Shown here: in pieces, positions 7,840 to 16,953 of the stretch
Numbering within the stretch: the first letter of the stretch is position 1
Layout: each line of letters opens with the position of its first letter
Assembly (NCBI GenBank): GCA_040905865.1
Contig: JBBDQU010000075.1
Location: 1-64,000, forward strand
Source: Alphaproteobacteria bacterium
GTDB lineage: Bacteria; Pseudomonadota; Alphaproteobacteria; UBA8366; GCA-2717185
DNA length: 64,000 bases
Reading direction: 5' to 3'
The notes under the pieces: model-generated
Seen by the model: the letters and a program-made list of their open reading frames with translations, nothing else
Told to the model about the DNA's origin: nothing
Database searches by the model: none
Made by a program: the position numbers and the translations under genes

Positions 7840-8849
7840 GCGCCGTCCATCACGATAGCGACGCGGCCGATGGCCTGCCGGCCCAGCACCAGCGCCATCG
7901 CGGCCTGGAAATCCTCCAGTGCGAAGATCTGCGCGACGCGGGGGTGCAGCTTTCCTTCCTCGAACCACGCAAAAAGCTGCGCCATCATCTCGTGCATCCG
8001 CTCCGCATATTCGTGGCGGACATCCTTCGGGCTCCAGCCGACGTAATAGCCCATGTTCAGCCCGCAGACGGTGATGTTCTTGACCAGCAGGATGTTGGCG
8101 GGGATCTGCTGGATCGTCCCGCCAGCGAAACCGACCGGCACGATTCGCCCCTCCGGCGCGATGCAGCGCAGCGACTCCATAAAGACCTCGCCGCCGACCG
8201 GATCGTATATGGCGTTCGCCCCTTCCCCGCCGGTCAGATCCAGCACCCTTTCCCGGAACGGTCCTTCCCGGTAATTGATCGTATGGTCGGCGCCGTGTTC
8301 GCGGGCGACCGACAGCTTCTTATCCGATCCGGCGGTCGCGATTACCGTTGCGCCCAGGATCTTGCCGATTTCGATCGCGGCCAGCCCGACGCCGCCCGCC
8401 GCGCCATGCACCAGCAATGTCTGGCCCGCCTGCACATGCAGCAGATGCGGCCAGACCAGCGCGGCGTAGGACGTGCCATAGGAATTGGTGAAGCAGATTG
8501 CCCAGTGGAATGCCAGGCTGTCGGGAATCCGGAAGGTGTTCACCTCGTTCGCCACCGCCACCTCCGCCAGCCCGCCCCAGTCGACGACGGCGCACACGCG
8601 GTCGCCTGGCCGGAAGCGGGTCACCCCCGCGCCGACCTCGGTCACCACGCCGGCGACTTCCGATCCGGGCACGAAGGGCAGCGGCGGCTTGCGCTGGTAT
8701 TTTCCCGCAACGACGAGGCTGACCGCGAAGCTCATGCCCGCCGCCTTTGTCGCAATGCGGACCTGCCCCGGCCCCGGTTCGGGAACCGGGCAATCCGCCA
8801 GTTCCAGGTTTTCGAAAGCCGTCCATTCCCGGACGAGAACGCCGCGCAT
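7836..8849 (-). CDS. Zinc-independent NADPH:quinone oxidoreductase (MDR superfamily)
   Basis: 337 residues. It has the N-terminal GroES-like domain (PGSEVAGVVTEVG...RFRPGDRV) and a Rossmann domain with the signature LLVHGAAGGVGLAAIEIGK. Further landmarks are YDPVGGEVF and the C-terminal GRVAIVMDG. The zinc ligands of alcohol dehydrogenases are absent, as is typical of QOR-type enzymes. It probably reduces quinones or other electrophilic carbonyls with NADPH in the cytoplasm. The gene is third in the minus-strand run pepF / FAD dehydrogenase / this gene / desulfurase-type gene, 20 bp after the dehydrogenase stop. Confidence 0.85.
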   Translation of the reverse strand: MRGVLVREWTAFENLELADCPVPEPGPGQVRIATKAAGMSFAVSLVVAGKYQRKPPLPFVPGSEVAGVVTEVGAGVTRFRPGDRVCAVVDWGGLAEVAVANEVNTFRIPDSLAFHWAICFTNSYGTSYAALVWPHLLHVQAGQTLLVHGAAGGVGLAAIEIGKILGATVIATAGSDKKLSVAREHGADHTINYREGPFRERVLDLTGGEGANAIYDPVGGEVFMESLRCIAPEGRIVPVGFAGGTIQQIPANILLVKNITVCGLNMGYYVGWSPKDVRHEYAERMHEMMAQLFAWFEEGKLHPRVAQIFALEDFQAAMALVLGRQAIGRVAIVMDGA

Positions 8850-8869
8850 ACGCTATTCCCTGTTCTGCC

Positions 8870-10102
8870 TTAGTCGATACGGTAGGGGGTCAAGTCTACC
8901 CCCGGATCGCGCCCCGCCACCAGATCGGCGACGATGCGGCCGCTGACCGGCCCCATGGTCATGCCCACATGGCCGCCGCCAGCCGCCAGATAGACGTTCG
9001 GATGTTTTGGCAGCGCGCCGAGATAGGGCACGCCGCTAGGCGTCGAGGGGCGGAAACCGAGCCAGTTGCTCTGTTCCTCGGTCCGGAACCCCTTCACCGC
9101 GTGGCTGACATGACCGACCATTCGCCGCGCCCGCGTGAAATCCGGCGGCGCTTCGTTGCCGCCCAGTTCGACGCCGGTCGTCAGCCGCAATCCGTGCTCC
9201 ATCGGCGACAGGAACACCGAATGATCCGCCAGCGCAACCGGCCGGTTCAGGGTCCTGTCCGGATGCGGCAGCATGATGTGGTAGCCACGTTCCGTATCCA
9301 GCATGATACGGCTGCCGAACTGCCGCACCAGGTTCGCCGACCATGACCCGGCGGCGATGACAATGATATCGGTTTCATGGTCGCCGCCATCGGTGCGTAC
9401 CACCGTCTCGCCGTGGAAGCCGGTTACCGAACTCTTCACGACCGTGCCGCCGCCCGCCACAAAACATTTTGCAAACCGTTGCACCAGCCGCCCCGGATGG
9501 CGCAGCGCGGAATTGTCGTCGTAGAAGATGCCGTGCTCGAAGATCGGCTGCAGGGCCGGTTCCATCTGGCGGATCTCATCGGCGCCCAGCACGGTAAACT
9601 TGCGGCCGCATTCGCGCATCACGTCCATTTCGAACTGCGCCCCGGCGAAGCTGGCGTCGCTGCCGAACACCTTCAGCACGCCGCGCCGACTGATCAGCGA
9701 TTCCGCGTCGGCCTGTTCGATCAGCGTGTCATAGGCGGCATGGGAAATCTCCAGCAGCGCCGATTTTGCGCGCGCATTGGCGCGGACCCGATCCTCGCGG
9801 CTGTTCCGCGCGAAGCCGATCAGCCATGGCAGCAGCTTCGGCAGGTAGCCCCAGCGGATCGACAACGGTCCATAGGGGTCCATCAGCATCTTCGGCACCC
9901 GGCCGACGATTCCCGGCACGGATGTGGGGATGCAGCCGGCGATGCTGACGACGCCGGAATTGCCCATCGACGTACCGGTGCCGAATTCGTCCCGTTCGAA
10001 GACGGTGACGTCATGCCCGTCGCGCTGCAGGAACAGCGCGGCGCTGATGCCCGTGATTCCGCCGCCGATGACGGCGACGCGGCGCGGACCGGTGGCGGTC
10101 AC
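8870..10102 (-). CDS. FAD-dependent D-amino-acid dehydrogenase-like oxidoreductase (DadA type)
   Basis: 410 residues from GTG 10102. This start overlaps the stop of the upstream peptidase gene (GTGA), a typical coupled junction, and places the dinucleotide-binding motif VAVIGGGITGISAA at the N-terminus. The DAO fold is supported by the adjacent VFERDEFG (ribose-binding glutamate) and by the C-terminal LAAGGGHVGMTMGPVSG motif that closes the FAD site. Known relatives oxidise D-amino acids, sarcosine or other secondary amines and pass electrons to the quinone pool. Operon company with a peptidase and a PLP enzyme fits amino-acid breakdown. The exact substrate cannot be deduced. Confidence 0.82.
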   Translation of the reverse strand: MTATGPRRVAVIGGGITGISAALFLQRDGHDVTVFERDEFGTGTSMGNSGVVSIAGCIPTSVPGIVGRVPKMLMDPYGPLSIRWGYLPKLLPWLIGFARNSREDRVRANARAKSALLEISHAAYDTLIEQADAESLISRRGVLKVFGSDASFAGAQFEMDVMRECGRKFTVLGADEIRQMEPALQPIFEHGIFYDDNSALRHPGRLVQRFAKCFVAGGGTVVKSSVTGFHGETVVRTDGGDHETDIIVIAAGSWSANLVRQFGSRIMLDTERGYHIMLPHPDRTLNRPVALADHSVFLSPMEHGLRLTTGVELGGNEAPPDFTRARRMVGHVSHAVKGFRTEEQSNWLGFRPSTPSGVPYLGALPKHPNVYLAAGGGHVGMTMGPVSGRIVADLVAGRDPGVDLTPYRID

Positions 10103-11883
10103 GATCCCGCTTCCAGTTCGTCGATGAAGCCCTCGATCATGGACAGGCCGAGCGACCAGAATTTCGGATCTGAAGCATCCAGCCCGAACGGCGCCAGCAG
10201 TTCCTTGTGCCGCAGGGTGCCCCCGGCGCGCAGCATCGCGAGGTATTTTTCGACGAAGCCTTCCTCTGCGTCCTGGTAACGGGAATACAGCGAATTCACC
10301 AGACAATCGCCAAAGGCATAGGCGTAGACATAGAACGGCGAGTGGATGAAATGCGGGATATAGGCCCAGTAATTGCCGTATTCCTTCTCGAACCGGATCG
10401 CGGGGCCAAGGCTTTCGCCCTGTACCGCCATCCAGATTTCCGCCAGCCCCTCTGGCGGGATTTCGCCCTTGCGCCGTTCGTCGTGTACCCGGCGCTCGAA
10501 TTCGTAGAAGGCGACCTGCCGCACCACCGTGTTCAGCATGTCTTCCACCTTTGACGCCAGCATGGCGCGGCGCGCCTTCGGATCCGTCGTCGAGTTCAGC
10601 ATCGACTGGAAGGTCAGCATTTCGCCGAAGACCGACGCGGTTTCCGCCAGGGTCAGCGGCGTGTCGGCCATCAGCTGCCCCTGCGGCCCGGCCAGCACCT
10701 GGTGGACGCCGTGCCCCAGTTCATGCGCCAGGGTCATCACGTCGCGCACCTTGCCCTGATAGTTCAGCAGCAGATAGGGATGCGCCGAGGGCACGGTCGG
10801 GTGCGCGAAGGCGCCCGACGCCTTGCCCGCCCGCGCCGGCGCGTCGATCCAGGCATGGTCGAAAAACTGTTTGCCGACGGTCGCGAGGTCCGTGGAAAAC
10901 GCGCCATAGGCCTTCAGCACCGTGTCGCGCGCCTCGTCCCAGGGGACGATGCGCTTGTCCTCGTCCGGCAGGGGCGCGTTGCGGTCCCAGTAATCCAGCT
11001 CTTTGACGCCGAACCACCGCGCCTTCAGCGCGTAGTAGCGATGCGACAGTCGTGGAAATGAATCGCGCACCGCTTCGGACAGCGCGTCGACGACTTCATC
11101 CTCGACCGAATTGGCGAGGTTGCGCGACGATACGGGCCGCGGGAACTTGCGCCAGCGGTCGCTGATTTCCTTGTCCTTGGCCAGCGTGTTGGTAATCAGC
11201 GAAAACAGCCTGATATTGTCGCCCAGCACCTTGCCGAGGCTCTTGGCCGCGTCCTTGCGGACCGTGCCATCATGATCCGACAGCAGGTCGAGGATTTCGG
11301 TCGCGGTCAGCACCTGCTTGCGATAGGGAAAGCGCAGCCCGGCCATGGTTTCGTCGAACAGCCGCACCCAGGCGCTGCGCCCGGCGACCGATTTTTCATA
11401 CAGCAGCTTTTCGATCTCGTCTGACAACTGGTGCGGCCGCATGGCGCGCACGTCGCGCAGCCAGGGCCGGTAATACGCCAGCGCATCCGATTCCGCCAGT
11501 TTCGCTTCGAGGACGTCATCGTCGATCCTGTTCAGTTCGAGCGTGAAAAACAACGTATGGGCGCCGATATCGTTCACCCGTTCCTGCATTGTCTGATAGA
11601 AGCGGCCGATTTCCGGGTCTGTCACATTGCCCGCGTGGACCAGCCCCGCATAACTCATCACCCGGCCGAGAATTTCGTCCAGCACCTCGTACTCGGCGAT
11701 CGCCGCCGCCAGCGCCGCGCCGTCCAGCTCCGCAAGCCTGCCTTCCCAGGATTCCGCAATCGATCTGGAAATAGTCTCCGCCCGCGTCAGGTCGGCCGCC
11801 AGTTCCGGCGAGTCCCGGCCCGGATAAAGGTCGCCCAGATCCCATTCGGGCAGCGCGCCCAGCACGGTAGCGTCATTCATCAT
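10099..11883 (-). CDS. pepF: M3-family oligoendopeptidase F
   Basis: 594 residues, the usual size for PepF. The zinc protease motif HEXXH is present as AHELGHGVHQ near residue 390, with the downstream glutamate in TLAETASVFGEM as third ligand, the standard M3 arrangement. The N-terminal half is the helical domain that covers the active-site channel in this family. It cleaves oligopeptides in the cytoplasm. It is the first gene of a four-gene minus-strand operon and its start lies 64 bp from that of a divergent acyl-CoA synthetase gene, so the short gap must hold both promoters. GGAGGAAAT-like sequence precedes the ATG. Confidence 0.9.
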   Translation of the reverse strand: MMNDATVLGALPEWDLGDLYPGRDSPELAADLTRAETISRSIAESWEGRLAELDGAALAAAIAEYEVLDEILGRVMSYAGLVHAGNVTDPEIGRFYQTMQERVNDIGAHTLFFTLELNRIDDDVLEAKLAESDALAYYRPWLRDVRAMRPHQLSDEIEKLLYEKSVAGRSAWVRLFDETMAGLRFPYRKQVLTATEILDLLSDHDGTVRKDAAKSLGKVLGDNIRLFSLITNTLAKDKEISDRWRKFPRPVSSRNLANSVEDEVVDALSEAVRDSFPRLSHRYYALKARWFGVKELDYWDRNAPLPDEDKRIVPWDEARDTVLKAYGAFSTDLATVGKQFFDHAWIDAPARAGKASGAFAHPTVPSAHPYLLLNYQGKVRDVMTLAHELGHGVHQVLAGPQGQLMADTPLTLAETASVFGEMLTFQSMLNSTTDPKARRAMLASKVEDMLNTVVRQVAFYEFERRVHDERRKGEIPPEGLAEIWMAVQGESLGPAIRFEKEYGNYWAYIPHFIHSPFYVYAYAFGDCLVNSLYSRYQDAEEGFVEKYLAMLRAGGTLRHKELLAPFGLDASDPKFWSLGLSMIEGFIDELEAGS

Positions 11884-11947
11884 ATTTCCTCCAATGCTTC
11901 ATCCGATATATGGTGCGGTGCCCGACCCGGCAAGCAGGAAACCAGAC

Positions 11948-13678
11948 ATGATCGACTACGCCTCATTCCGAAACCTTCCCGAAGTTTTCTTTGACGAAGC
12001 CGCGCGCCGGGGCGACCGGCCATTCCTGTGGTCGAAACATGACGGTGCATGGCGCTCGGTCGACTGGCGCACGGCGGCGGCGCGCGTGTCGGCGCTGTCA
12101 CGCGGATTGCGGGCGCAGGGGTTGCTCGCCGGCGACCGTGTCGTGATCATTGCCGAAAACCGCCCGGACTGGCTGATCGCCGACCTTGCGGTGATGGCCG
12201 CCGGCGCGATCAGCGTTCCGGCTTATATCACCAATACGGTTGAGGATCATCTGCACGTATTCACCGACAGCGGCGCGAAAATGGCCATCGTATCCACCGC
12301 GAAGCTGGCGGAACGCGTGGTCCCGGCCGCCAAGCAGGCGCCTGACATGGAAGCCGTCATCGCCATGGAGCCGATCCCGGCCAGCAGCCAGGGAATCCGG
12401 ACGCTGGACTGGGATTCGGTGATGGAAGAGGGCCGCATTTCCCGCAATAACGTGGTGCAGCACGTCGCCGCGATAAAGCGCGGCGATACGAGTTGCATCA
12501 TCTATACCTCCGGCACCGGCGGCAGGCCGAAAGGCGTGATGCTGAGCCACGGGGCGATCCTCTGCAACTGCCAGGGCGCCTATGACCTGCTGCGCAAGCT
12601 GCCAGATTTCGCCCTCGGCAGCGAAAAGTTCCTGTCCTTCCTGCCGCTGTCGCATTCCTACGAGCATACCGCGGGCCTGATGTTCCCGATCACCATCGGC
12701 GCCGAAATCTATTACGCCGAAGGGGTGGACCGGCTGGTCAACAACATGGCGGAAGTCTCGCCGACGATCATGACCGCCGTGCCGCGCCTGTACGAGGCAA
12801 TTCACGGTCGCATCCTGCACGGCGTCAACCAGGCCGGCGGGTTGAAGAAAATGATGTTCATGCGAGCCGTCACCCTGGGCCGCAGGCGGCTGGATCCGGC
12901 GCGCGGGCTGTCGTTTTCCGAACGCTTGCAGGACAGGGTGCTGGAGCGGTTGGTGCGCGCCAAGGTCCGAACCCGCTTCGGCGGCCGGCTGAAGGCCTTC
13001 GTATCCGGCGGCGCGCCCCTGAATGCGGAAATCGGCAGCTTCTTTCTCGCGCTCGGCGTCCGCGTCCTGCAGGGCTATGGCCAGACCGAATCGGCGCCGG
13101 TCATCAGTTGCAACCCGGTTGACCGGATCCGCATCGAAACCGTCGGCCCCACCCTGACCGGCGTCGAGGTGAAAATCGCGGCGGACGGGGAAATCCTGGC
13201 GCGGGGCGAGATGGTCATGCAGGGCTACTGGCGCAACCCGGAGGCCACGGCGGAAGTGCTGCAGGGCGGCTGGCTGCATACCGGCGATATCGGCGTGATC
13301 GACCCGGACGGCTATATCCGCATCACGGACCGCAAGAAGGACATCATCGTCAATTCCGGCGGCGACAACCTGTCGCCGCAGCGGGTGGAGGGCATGCTGA
13401 CCATCGAACCGGAAATCGCCCAGGCAATGGTCTATGGCGACCGGCGGCCGCATCTGGTAGCCCTGCTGGTCCCGGCGGAAGGCTGCGCCGACGCGCTGGA
13501 CGCCGCCGTAAAGCGGGTCAACGAAAAACTCAACAGTATCGAACGTATTCGCCGCTTCACGGTCGCGGACGAGACCTTCACAACCGATAACGGCATGATG
13601 ACTCCCAGCATGAAAATCCGCCGCCATGTCATCGTGGCGAAATACGGCGCGCAACTGGAAGCGCTCTATGGTGGATGA
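11948..13678 (+). CDS. AMP-forming long-chain acyl-CoA synthetase (FAA1/FadD type)
   Basis: 576 residues from ATG 11948 (AGGAAA upstream); an in-frame ATG at 11894 would extend into the promoter gap and adds no conserved sequence. ANL-superfamily motifs are all present: the P-loop IIYTSGTGGRPKGVM, the aromatic-adenine motif GYGQTESAP, the TGD motif in LHTGDIGVIDPDG, and the hinge/lysine region ITDRKKDIIVNSGG. Members activate long-chain fatty acids as acyl-AMP and transfer them to CoA. The P-loop has GTGG where many family members have GTTG. The last codon overlaps the start of a Nudix gene, so the two are translationally coupled. Confidence 0.87.
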   Translation: MIDYASFRNLPEVFFDEAARRGDRPFLWSKHDGAWRSVDWRTAAARVSALSRGLRAQGLLAGDRVVIIAENRPDWLIADLAVMAAGAISVPAYITNTVEDHLHVFTDSGAKMAIVSTAKLAERVVPAAKQAPDMEAVIAMEPIPASSQGIRTLDWDSVMEEGRISRNNVVQHVAAIKRGDTSCIIYTSGTGGRPKGVMLSHGAILCNCQGAYDLLRKLPDFALGSEKFLSFLPLSHSYEHTAGLMFPITIGAEIYYAEGVDRLVNNMAEVSPTIMTAVPRLYEAIHGRILHGVNQAGGLKKMMFMRAVTLGRRRLDPARGLSFSERLQDRVLERLVRAKVRTRFGGRLKAFVSGGAPLNAEIGSFFLALGVRVLQGYGQTESAPVISCNPVDRIRIETVGPTLTGVEVKIAADGEILARGEMVMQGYWRNPEATAEVLQGGWLHTGDIGVIDPDGYIRITDRKKDIIVNSGGDNLSPQRVEGMLTIEPEIAQAMVYGDRRPHLVALLVPAEGCADALDAAVKRVNEKLNSIERIRRFTVADETFTTDNGMMTPSMKIRRHVIVAKYGAQLEALYGG

Positions 13679-14106
13679 TGCCGGGACGTAAACCCGTTCC
13701 ACAATCCGCCGTAATCGCCTACCGGCGGCGCTGGTTCCGATTACGGATACTGCTGGTGACCTCGATGAACACGCAGCGGTGGGTTCTGCCGAAGGGACAT
13801 ATCGGTAACGGTCTCACGCCACGGGAATCGGCCGCGCAGGAAGCTTACGAGGAAGCCGGCGTGGAAGGCATCGTCGCGCCGGAAAGCATCGGCGCATATC
13901 ATTACATCAAGGCGGAGGGCAAGGGCGGCGGAGGGCGGCGGGTCGACGTTTATCCCATGGCCGTTTCCCGGGTTCTGGCCCACTGGCCGGAAATGGACCA
14001 GCGGCGGCGGAAATGGATGTCGCTCGCCGAATCCATCGATGCCGTCGAGGAACCCGAATTGAAACAGCTCCTGGAGAAATTCGGCCGGAAAATGCGCGGC
14101 CACTGA
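13675..14106 (+). CDS. Nudix hydrolase
   Basis: 143 residues, overlapping the acyl-CoA synthetase stop by four bases. The start is ATG 13675, immediately followed by a second ATG. The Nudix box spans about residues 42-64: KGHIGNG, then TPRESAA, then QEAYEEAG. Compared with G-x5-E-x7-RE-x2-EE-x-G, the first glutamate is leucine and the arginine of RE is glutamine, while the metal-binding EE pair is intact. This looseness is seen in diphosphoinositol/diadenosine-polyphosphate phosphohydrolase-like members, whose PKG...EEAG layout it shares. The substrate is therefore likely a nucleoside polyphosphate, but this is inference. Confidence 0.8.
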   Translation: MMPGRKPVPQSAVIAYRRRWFRLRILLVTSMNTQRWVLPKGHIGNGLTPRESAAQEAYEEAGVEGIVAPESIGAYHYIKAEGKGGGGRRVDVYPMAVSRVLAHWPEMDQRRRKWMSLAESIDAVEEPELKQLLEKFGRKMRGH

Positions 14107-14151
14107 TTTGTCAAATTGTTCGTAGCGCACGTCCCGGTTTTGGGCGCGGTC

Positions 14152-16746
14152 TCAGGCTGATACCGAGACATTGTCGCTCACGAAAACCTGCGCCGCGTTC
14201 GCGGCGCTCTGGAAAACCGTATAGCTTTCATCCCCGAGGATCGCCTCATCGACTGCGTTCCAGATGTCGTTGAAGGCCAGCGTGTCACCGTCGTTCCCGT
14301 CGATAATAAGCGTGTGTTCGCTTCCCGTCGCGGCATTTATGCCGCCTGATGCCGCAAAAGCGATACGCGAGTCGAGCACCAGTCGATTATCGCCCGACCC
14401 GGTGATGTCGATTCCCTCTATACCGCTGAACTGGTCGCCACGCAGCGCCGTCAGGTCGAAATCCTGGCCCGCGCCCGCGAAGGTGACCAGGTCGAACCCG
14501 CGGCCGCCGTCGATCCGGCCGAACCCCGTGTCCGGCGCCACGAAGACATCGTCGCCCTCGCCGCCATGAACAAGGTCGCGCCCGCCTTCCATCAGGAAGC
14601 GGTCGTTGCCGTTGCCGCCGATAAAGACATCGTCGCCCCCGCCGCCGGTCAGCGTCGCGCCGTCGTCTCCGGCAATGTGGGTCGCCGCGTGGGCGACGAG
14701 GCTGAATGTTGTTTCCGTCTGTTCGATGTCCAGCAGGATGCCGCCGCCCACCGACAGCCCGTTCGCCGCCGCGAACGAACCTTCGATCCGGCCGGCCTCG
14801 ACGATCTCGAAGCGGTCACCCGCCGCCACCTCGAAGCCGCCATATTCGGTCACGTCCAGAACGCCATCCAGCGTGAGCGTGCCGGCGACCTCCATCCGGT
14901 CGAAGCCCTCATGCACGCCCGGCGCGTGCCCGCCCAGTTCGAACAATGCAACCGAACTCGCGGTGAACACGAAGTCGCCAGGGGCGAAGAAAAAGCCCGG
15001 CGATGCGCCAAAGGAGAAGCCGCTGCCGGAGCCACCGAAGGTGAGGTCGTTGACGATGAGGAACGATGCCACCACACCGTCGCCAGCGTTCATGGAGCCG
15101 ACGCCGAGATTGACGGTGCCAGGACCGACCGACGCGGTGAATGACTGCACACCGGAACTGATGCCGGGTATTCCGAGAAAGGACGCCACACCATTGATCG
15201 AAATGAAGCCGTAATCCGGGAAGCTGCTGTAAACCGGCTCGCCTTCCACAATTGTTGTTCCGCCGAAATCAGCGTACACGAACTGGAAATTGAACGTTAA
15301 TATCACCGATTCGGTGGCGGTGAAGGATGTGGACAGAGCGGAACCGTTGAGTGTTGACCGGTTTGTCTCCTCGAGACTTAACGCATTGAGAGTTCCCGAC
15401 GTCATGCCAAGGAAGATCTCGACGTCCGCAGTGGTGGCGCCGGTGCCGCTACCAGCACTGAGTTGCGCGGAGGTGGTACCGTCGGCGCCGACGACCACAG
15501 GCGTACCGGATGAATCGTTGACGGTACTCGTTCCAGTGAAGAACGTCACAAGGCTTGCCGGCAAAACCTGAAACCCGCCCGATTCCGGCAGCGGATCGGA
15601 CGACTCGACAACCACCTGTGGCGGTGGCGGTGGCGGTTCAGGTGGAGGGGGCGGGGGAATAAACGCCGCCAGCAGAACCGGAACGACAGGAGCGACGAGC
15701 GGCGGCTCCTCGGGCGCTGCCGGGGCTTCCGTAATCGCCGATGCCGGCGGCGCCGCCGACGCGGCGTCGCCTTCGCCGCCCCCGTCGCCGTCGCCGTCGC
15801 CGTCTGAAACGGTCGAATCGTTGCCGTCCGAGGTGCTGTCCAGCATGTTCCCGGATACCGAACGCACACTGCCGTAACTCTGGTTGACTTCGGCCTGGGT
15901 CAGGATCACGGGCGCACTGGGCGGGGCGTCGTAGCTGGTCACGCCGGTCGTCGCGTACGGGTCGTTCATCACGACAGTGCCCGCAAGGGTGGATACCGCG
16001 ATCTCGCCGTCGACGATCGTGAACTTGCTTTCCTCGCCCGCCGGTTTCACATCGCCCGCCACCGTGGTGCCGCGGATGCCGATGGTGGCGACTGGTGTCG
16101 TCACGGTCATCTGTGTGCTGTCCGCGCTGGCGATCTGCCCGCTGACGAAGACGAAGACGCCCTTCAACATGGAGAACGAGGAACTACCCTGCTGCGTCGC
16201 CGGGTTATAAACCATTTCGTCCAGCGCGAGGCGCGCATCGGCGCCCAGTGCAAACGTCGTGTCGTCGATGAAGATCAGGTTGACCGCGCCGCCCGCCGCG
16301 GTTTCCACCACATCGCCCTGGAAGACCGGGTCGCCGGCGCCAAGCTGCACCCGCGTGCCGTCGGCGCGCACCGCGAAGACCTGACCGGTAATATCCCGCA
16401 CCTGGCCGATCGGTTCGCCGGCCTGGGCAAGTTGCCCCGCCTGGGCATACTGGCCGGCCGCTTCGGGCGGGGTAAAGGAATCGACCATCGCCGGGGTCAG
16501 CCGACCACCGCCGGGCGCCAGCAGGTCGGGGGGCGGATCCTGAAGGAAATAGCCCGCAACGGTAACCGTCATCCCGTCCGGTCCGGTCAGGACAAGGTCG
16601 TCGCCATGCTGTCGAAATACCGCATCGCTGGCAAAGCGGCCACTCGGCAACAAGACGGGGCCAGCGGCGGCATCGGCAACGAACGAACCGCGCACGGCTC
16701 CGTCCTGCTGAAAATCGATTGGATTTACCGTTTGGTAGAGCGACAT
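14152..16746 (-). CDS. Secreted FecR-domain / RTX calcium-binding protein
   Basis: 864 residues without an N-terminal signal peptide. Order of regions: an N-terminal segment of about 130 residues with QAGQ-type repeats; a FecR domain (about 120-260, with VFQGDVVET, LIFIDDTTFALG and the conserved VATIGIRGT); an acidic Asp/Gly stretch near 310-330; a proline-rich stretch near 370-390; a beta-rich domain with FADFGG-like and choice-of-anchor-like features (about 400-620); then RTX nonapeptides (GGGGDDVFIGGNGNDRF and GGEGDDVF, about 690-740); and a short hydrophobic C-terminus. RTX repeats plus the lack of a signal peptide point to type I secretion. The FecR-RTX combination is common in large alphaproteobacterial surface proteins. 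No exporter genes lie nearby. Confidence 0.82.
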   Translation of the reverse strand: MSLYQTVNPIDFQQDGAVRGSFVADAAAGPVLLPSGRFASDAVFRQHGDDLVLTGPDGMTVTVAGYFLQDPPPDLLAPGGGRLTPAMVDSFTPPEAAGQYAQAGQLAQAGEPIGQVRDITGQVFAVRADGTRVQLGAGDPVFQGDVVETAAGGAVNLIFIDDTTFALGADARLALDEMVYNPATQQGSSSFSMLKGVFVFVSGQIASADSTQMTVTTPVATIGIRGTTVAGDVKPAGEESKFTIVDGEIAVSTLAGTVVMNDPYATTGVTSYDAPPSAPVILTQAEVNQSYGSVRSVSGNMLDSTSDGNDSTVSDGDGDGDGGGEGDAASAAPPASAITEAPAAPEEPPLVAPVVPVLLAAFIPPPPPPEPPPPPPQVVVESSDPLPESGGFQVLPASLVTFFTGTSTVNDSSGTPVVVGADGTTSAQLSAGSGTGATTADVEIFLGMTSGTLNALSLEETNRSTLNGSALSTSFTATESVILTFNFQFVYADFGGTTIVEGEPVYSSFPDYGFISINGVASFLGIPGISSGVQSFTASVGPGTVNLGVGSMNAGDGVVASFLIVNDLTFGGSGSGFSFGASPGFFFAPGDFVFTASSVALFELGGHAPGVHEGFDRMEVAGTLTLDGVLDVTEYGGFEVAAGDRFEIVEAGRIEGSFAAANGLSVGGGILLDIEQTETTFSLVAHAATHIAGDDGATLTGGGGDDVFIGGNGNDRFLMEGGRDLVHGGEGDDVFVAPDTGFGRIDGGRGFDLVTFAGAGQDFDLTALRGDQFSGIEGIDITGSGDNRLVLDSRIAFAASGGINAATGSEHTLIIDGNDGDTLAFNDIWNAVDEAILGDESYTVFQSAANAAQVFVSDNVSVSA

Positions 16747-16783
16747 AACCTGTTACCGCGCCGCAGCACTCTTCGGCTGTTTC

Positions 16784-16813
16784 GTTATAGGGATTAAGAA
16801 CAATTTAACACAA
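16784..16813 (-). promoter_or_regulatory. Candidate sigma-70 promoter of the FecR/RTX gene
   Basis: On the minus strand TTGTGT (16808-16813) and TATAAC (16784-16789) are separated by 18 bases in the AT-rich leader, ending 37 bp before the ATG at 16746. Confidence 0.4.
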
Positions 16814-16818
16814 ATTCC

Positions 16819-16851
16819 GGTGACATGCGACTCCAATTGAGTCACGTCACC
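16819..16851. repeat. Imperfect inverted repeat upstream of the FecR/RTX gene
   Basis: Arms GGTGACAT..GACTC and GAGTCACGTCACC pair over about 12 positions with one mismatch and a two-base bulge around a short loop CAATT. There is no clear T-run on either side, so it may be an operator rather than an intrinsic terminator. It lies just upstream of the -35 element proposed for the FecR/RTX gene and downstream of the acyl-CoA ligase gene, so either role is possible. Confidence 0.4.
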
Positions 16852-16953
16852 GTTTCTGTCGGAAAAATTCGATTTATCGCAAGCAGTTAACCATACCGCA
16901 ACCAGTGGGACACACAGGCCTTCAGGTTTCATGCGCCAGCATCTTGGAGTCGG

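Noticed and set aside
12098-13702. Minus-strand open frame of about 534 codons opposite the acyl-CoA synthetase
   Set aside because: Antisense shadow; the plus-strand gene has all ANL-family motifs.
15779-15805. Repeated CCGTCG units considered as a variable tandem repeat or CRISPR-like feature
   Set aside because: They encode the Asp/Gly-rich linker of the FecR/RTX protein and lie in frame; too short for an array.
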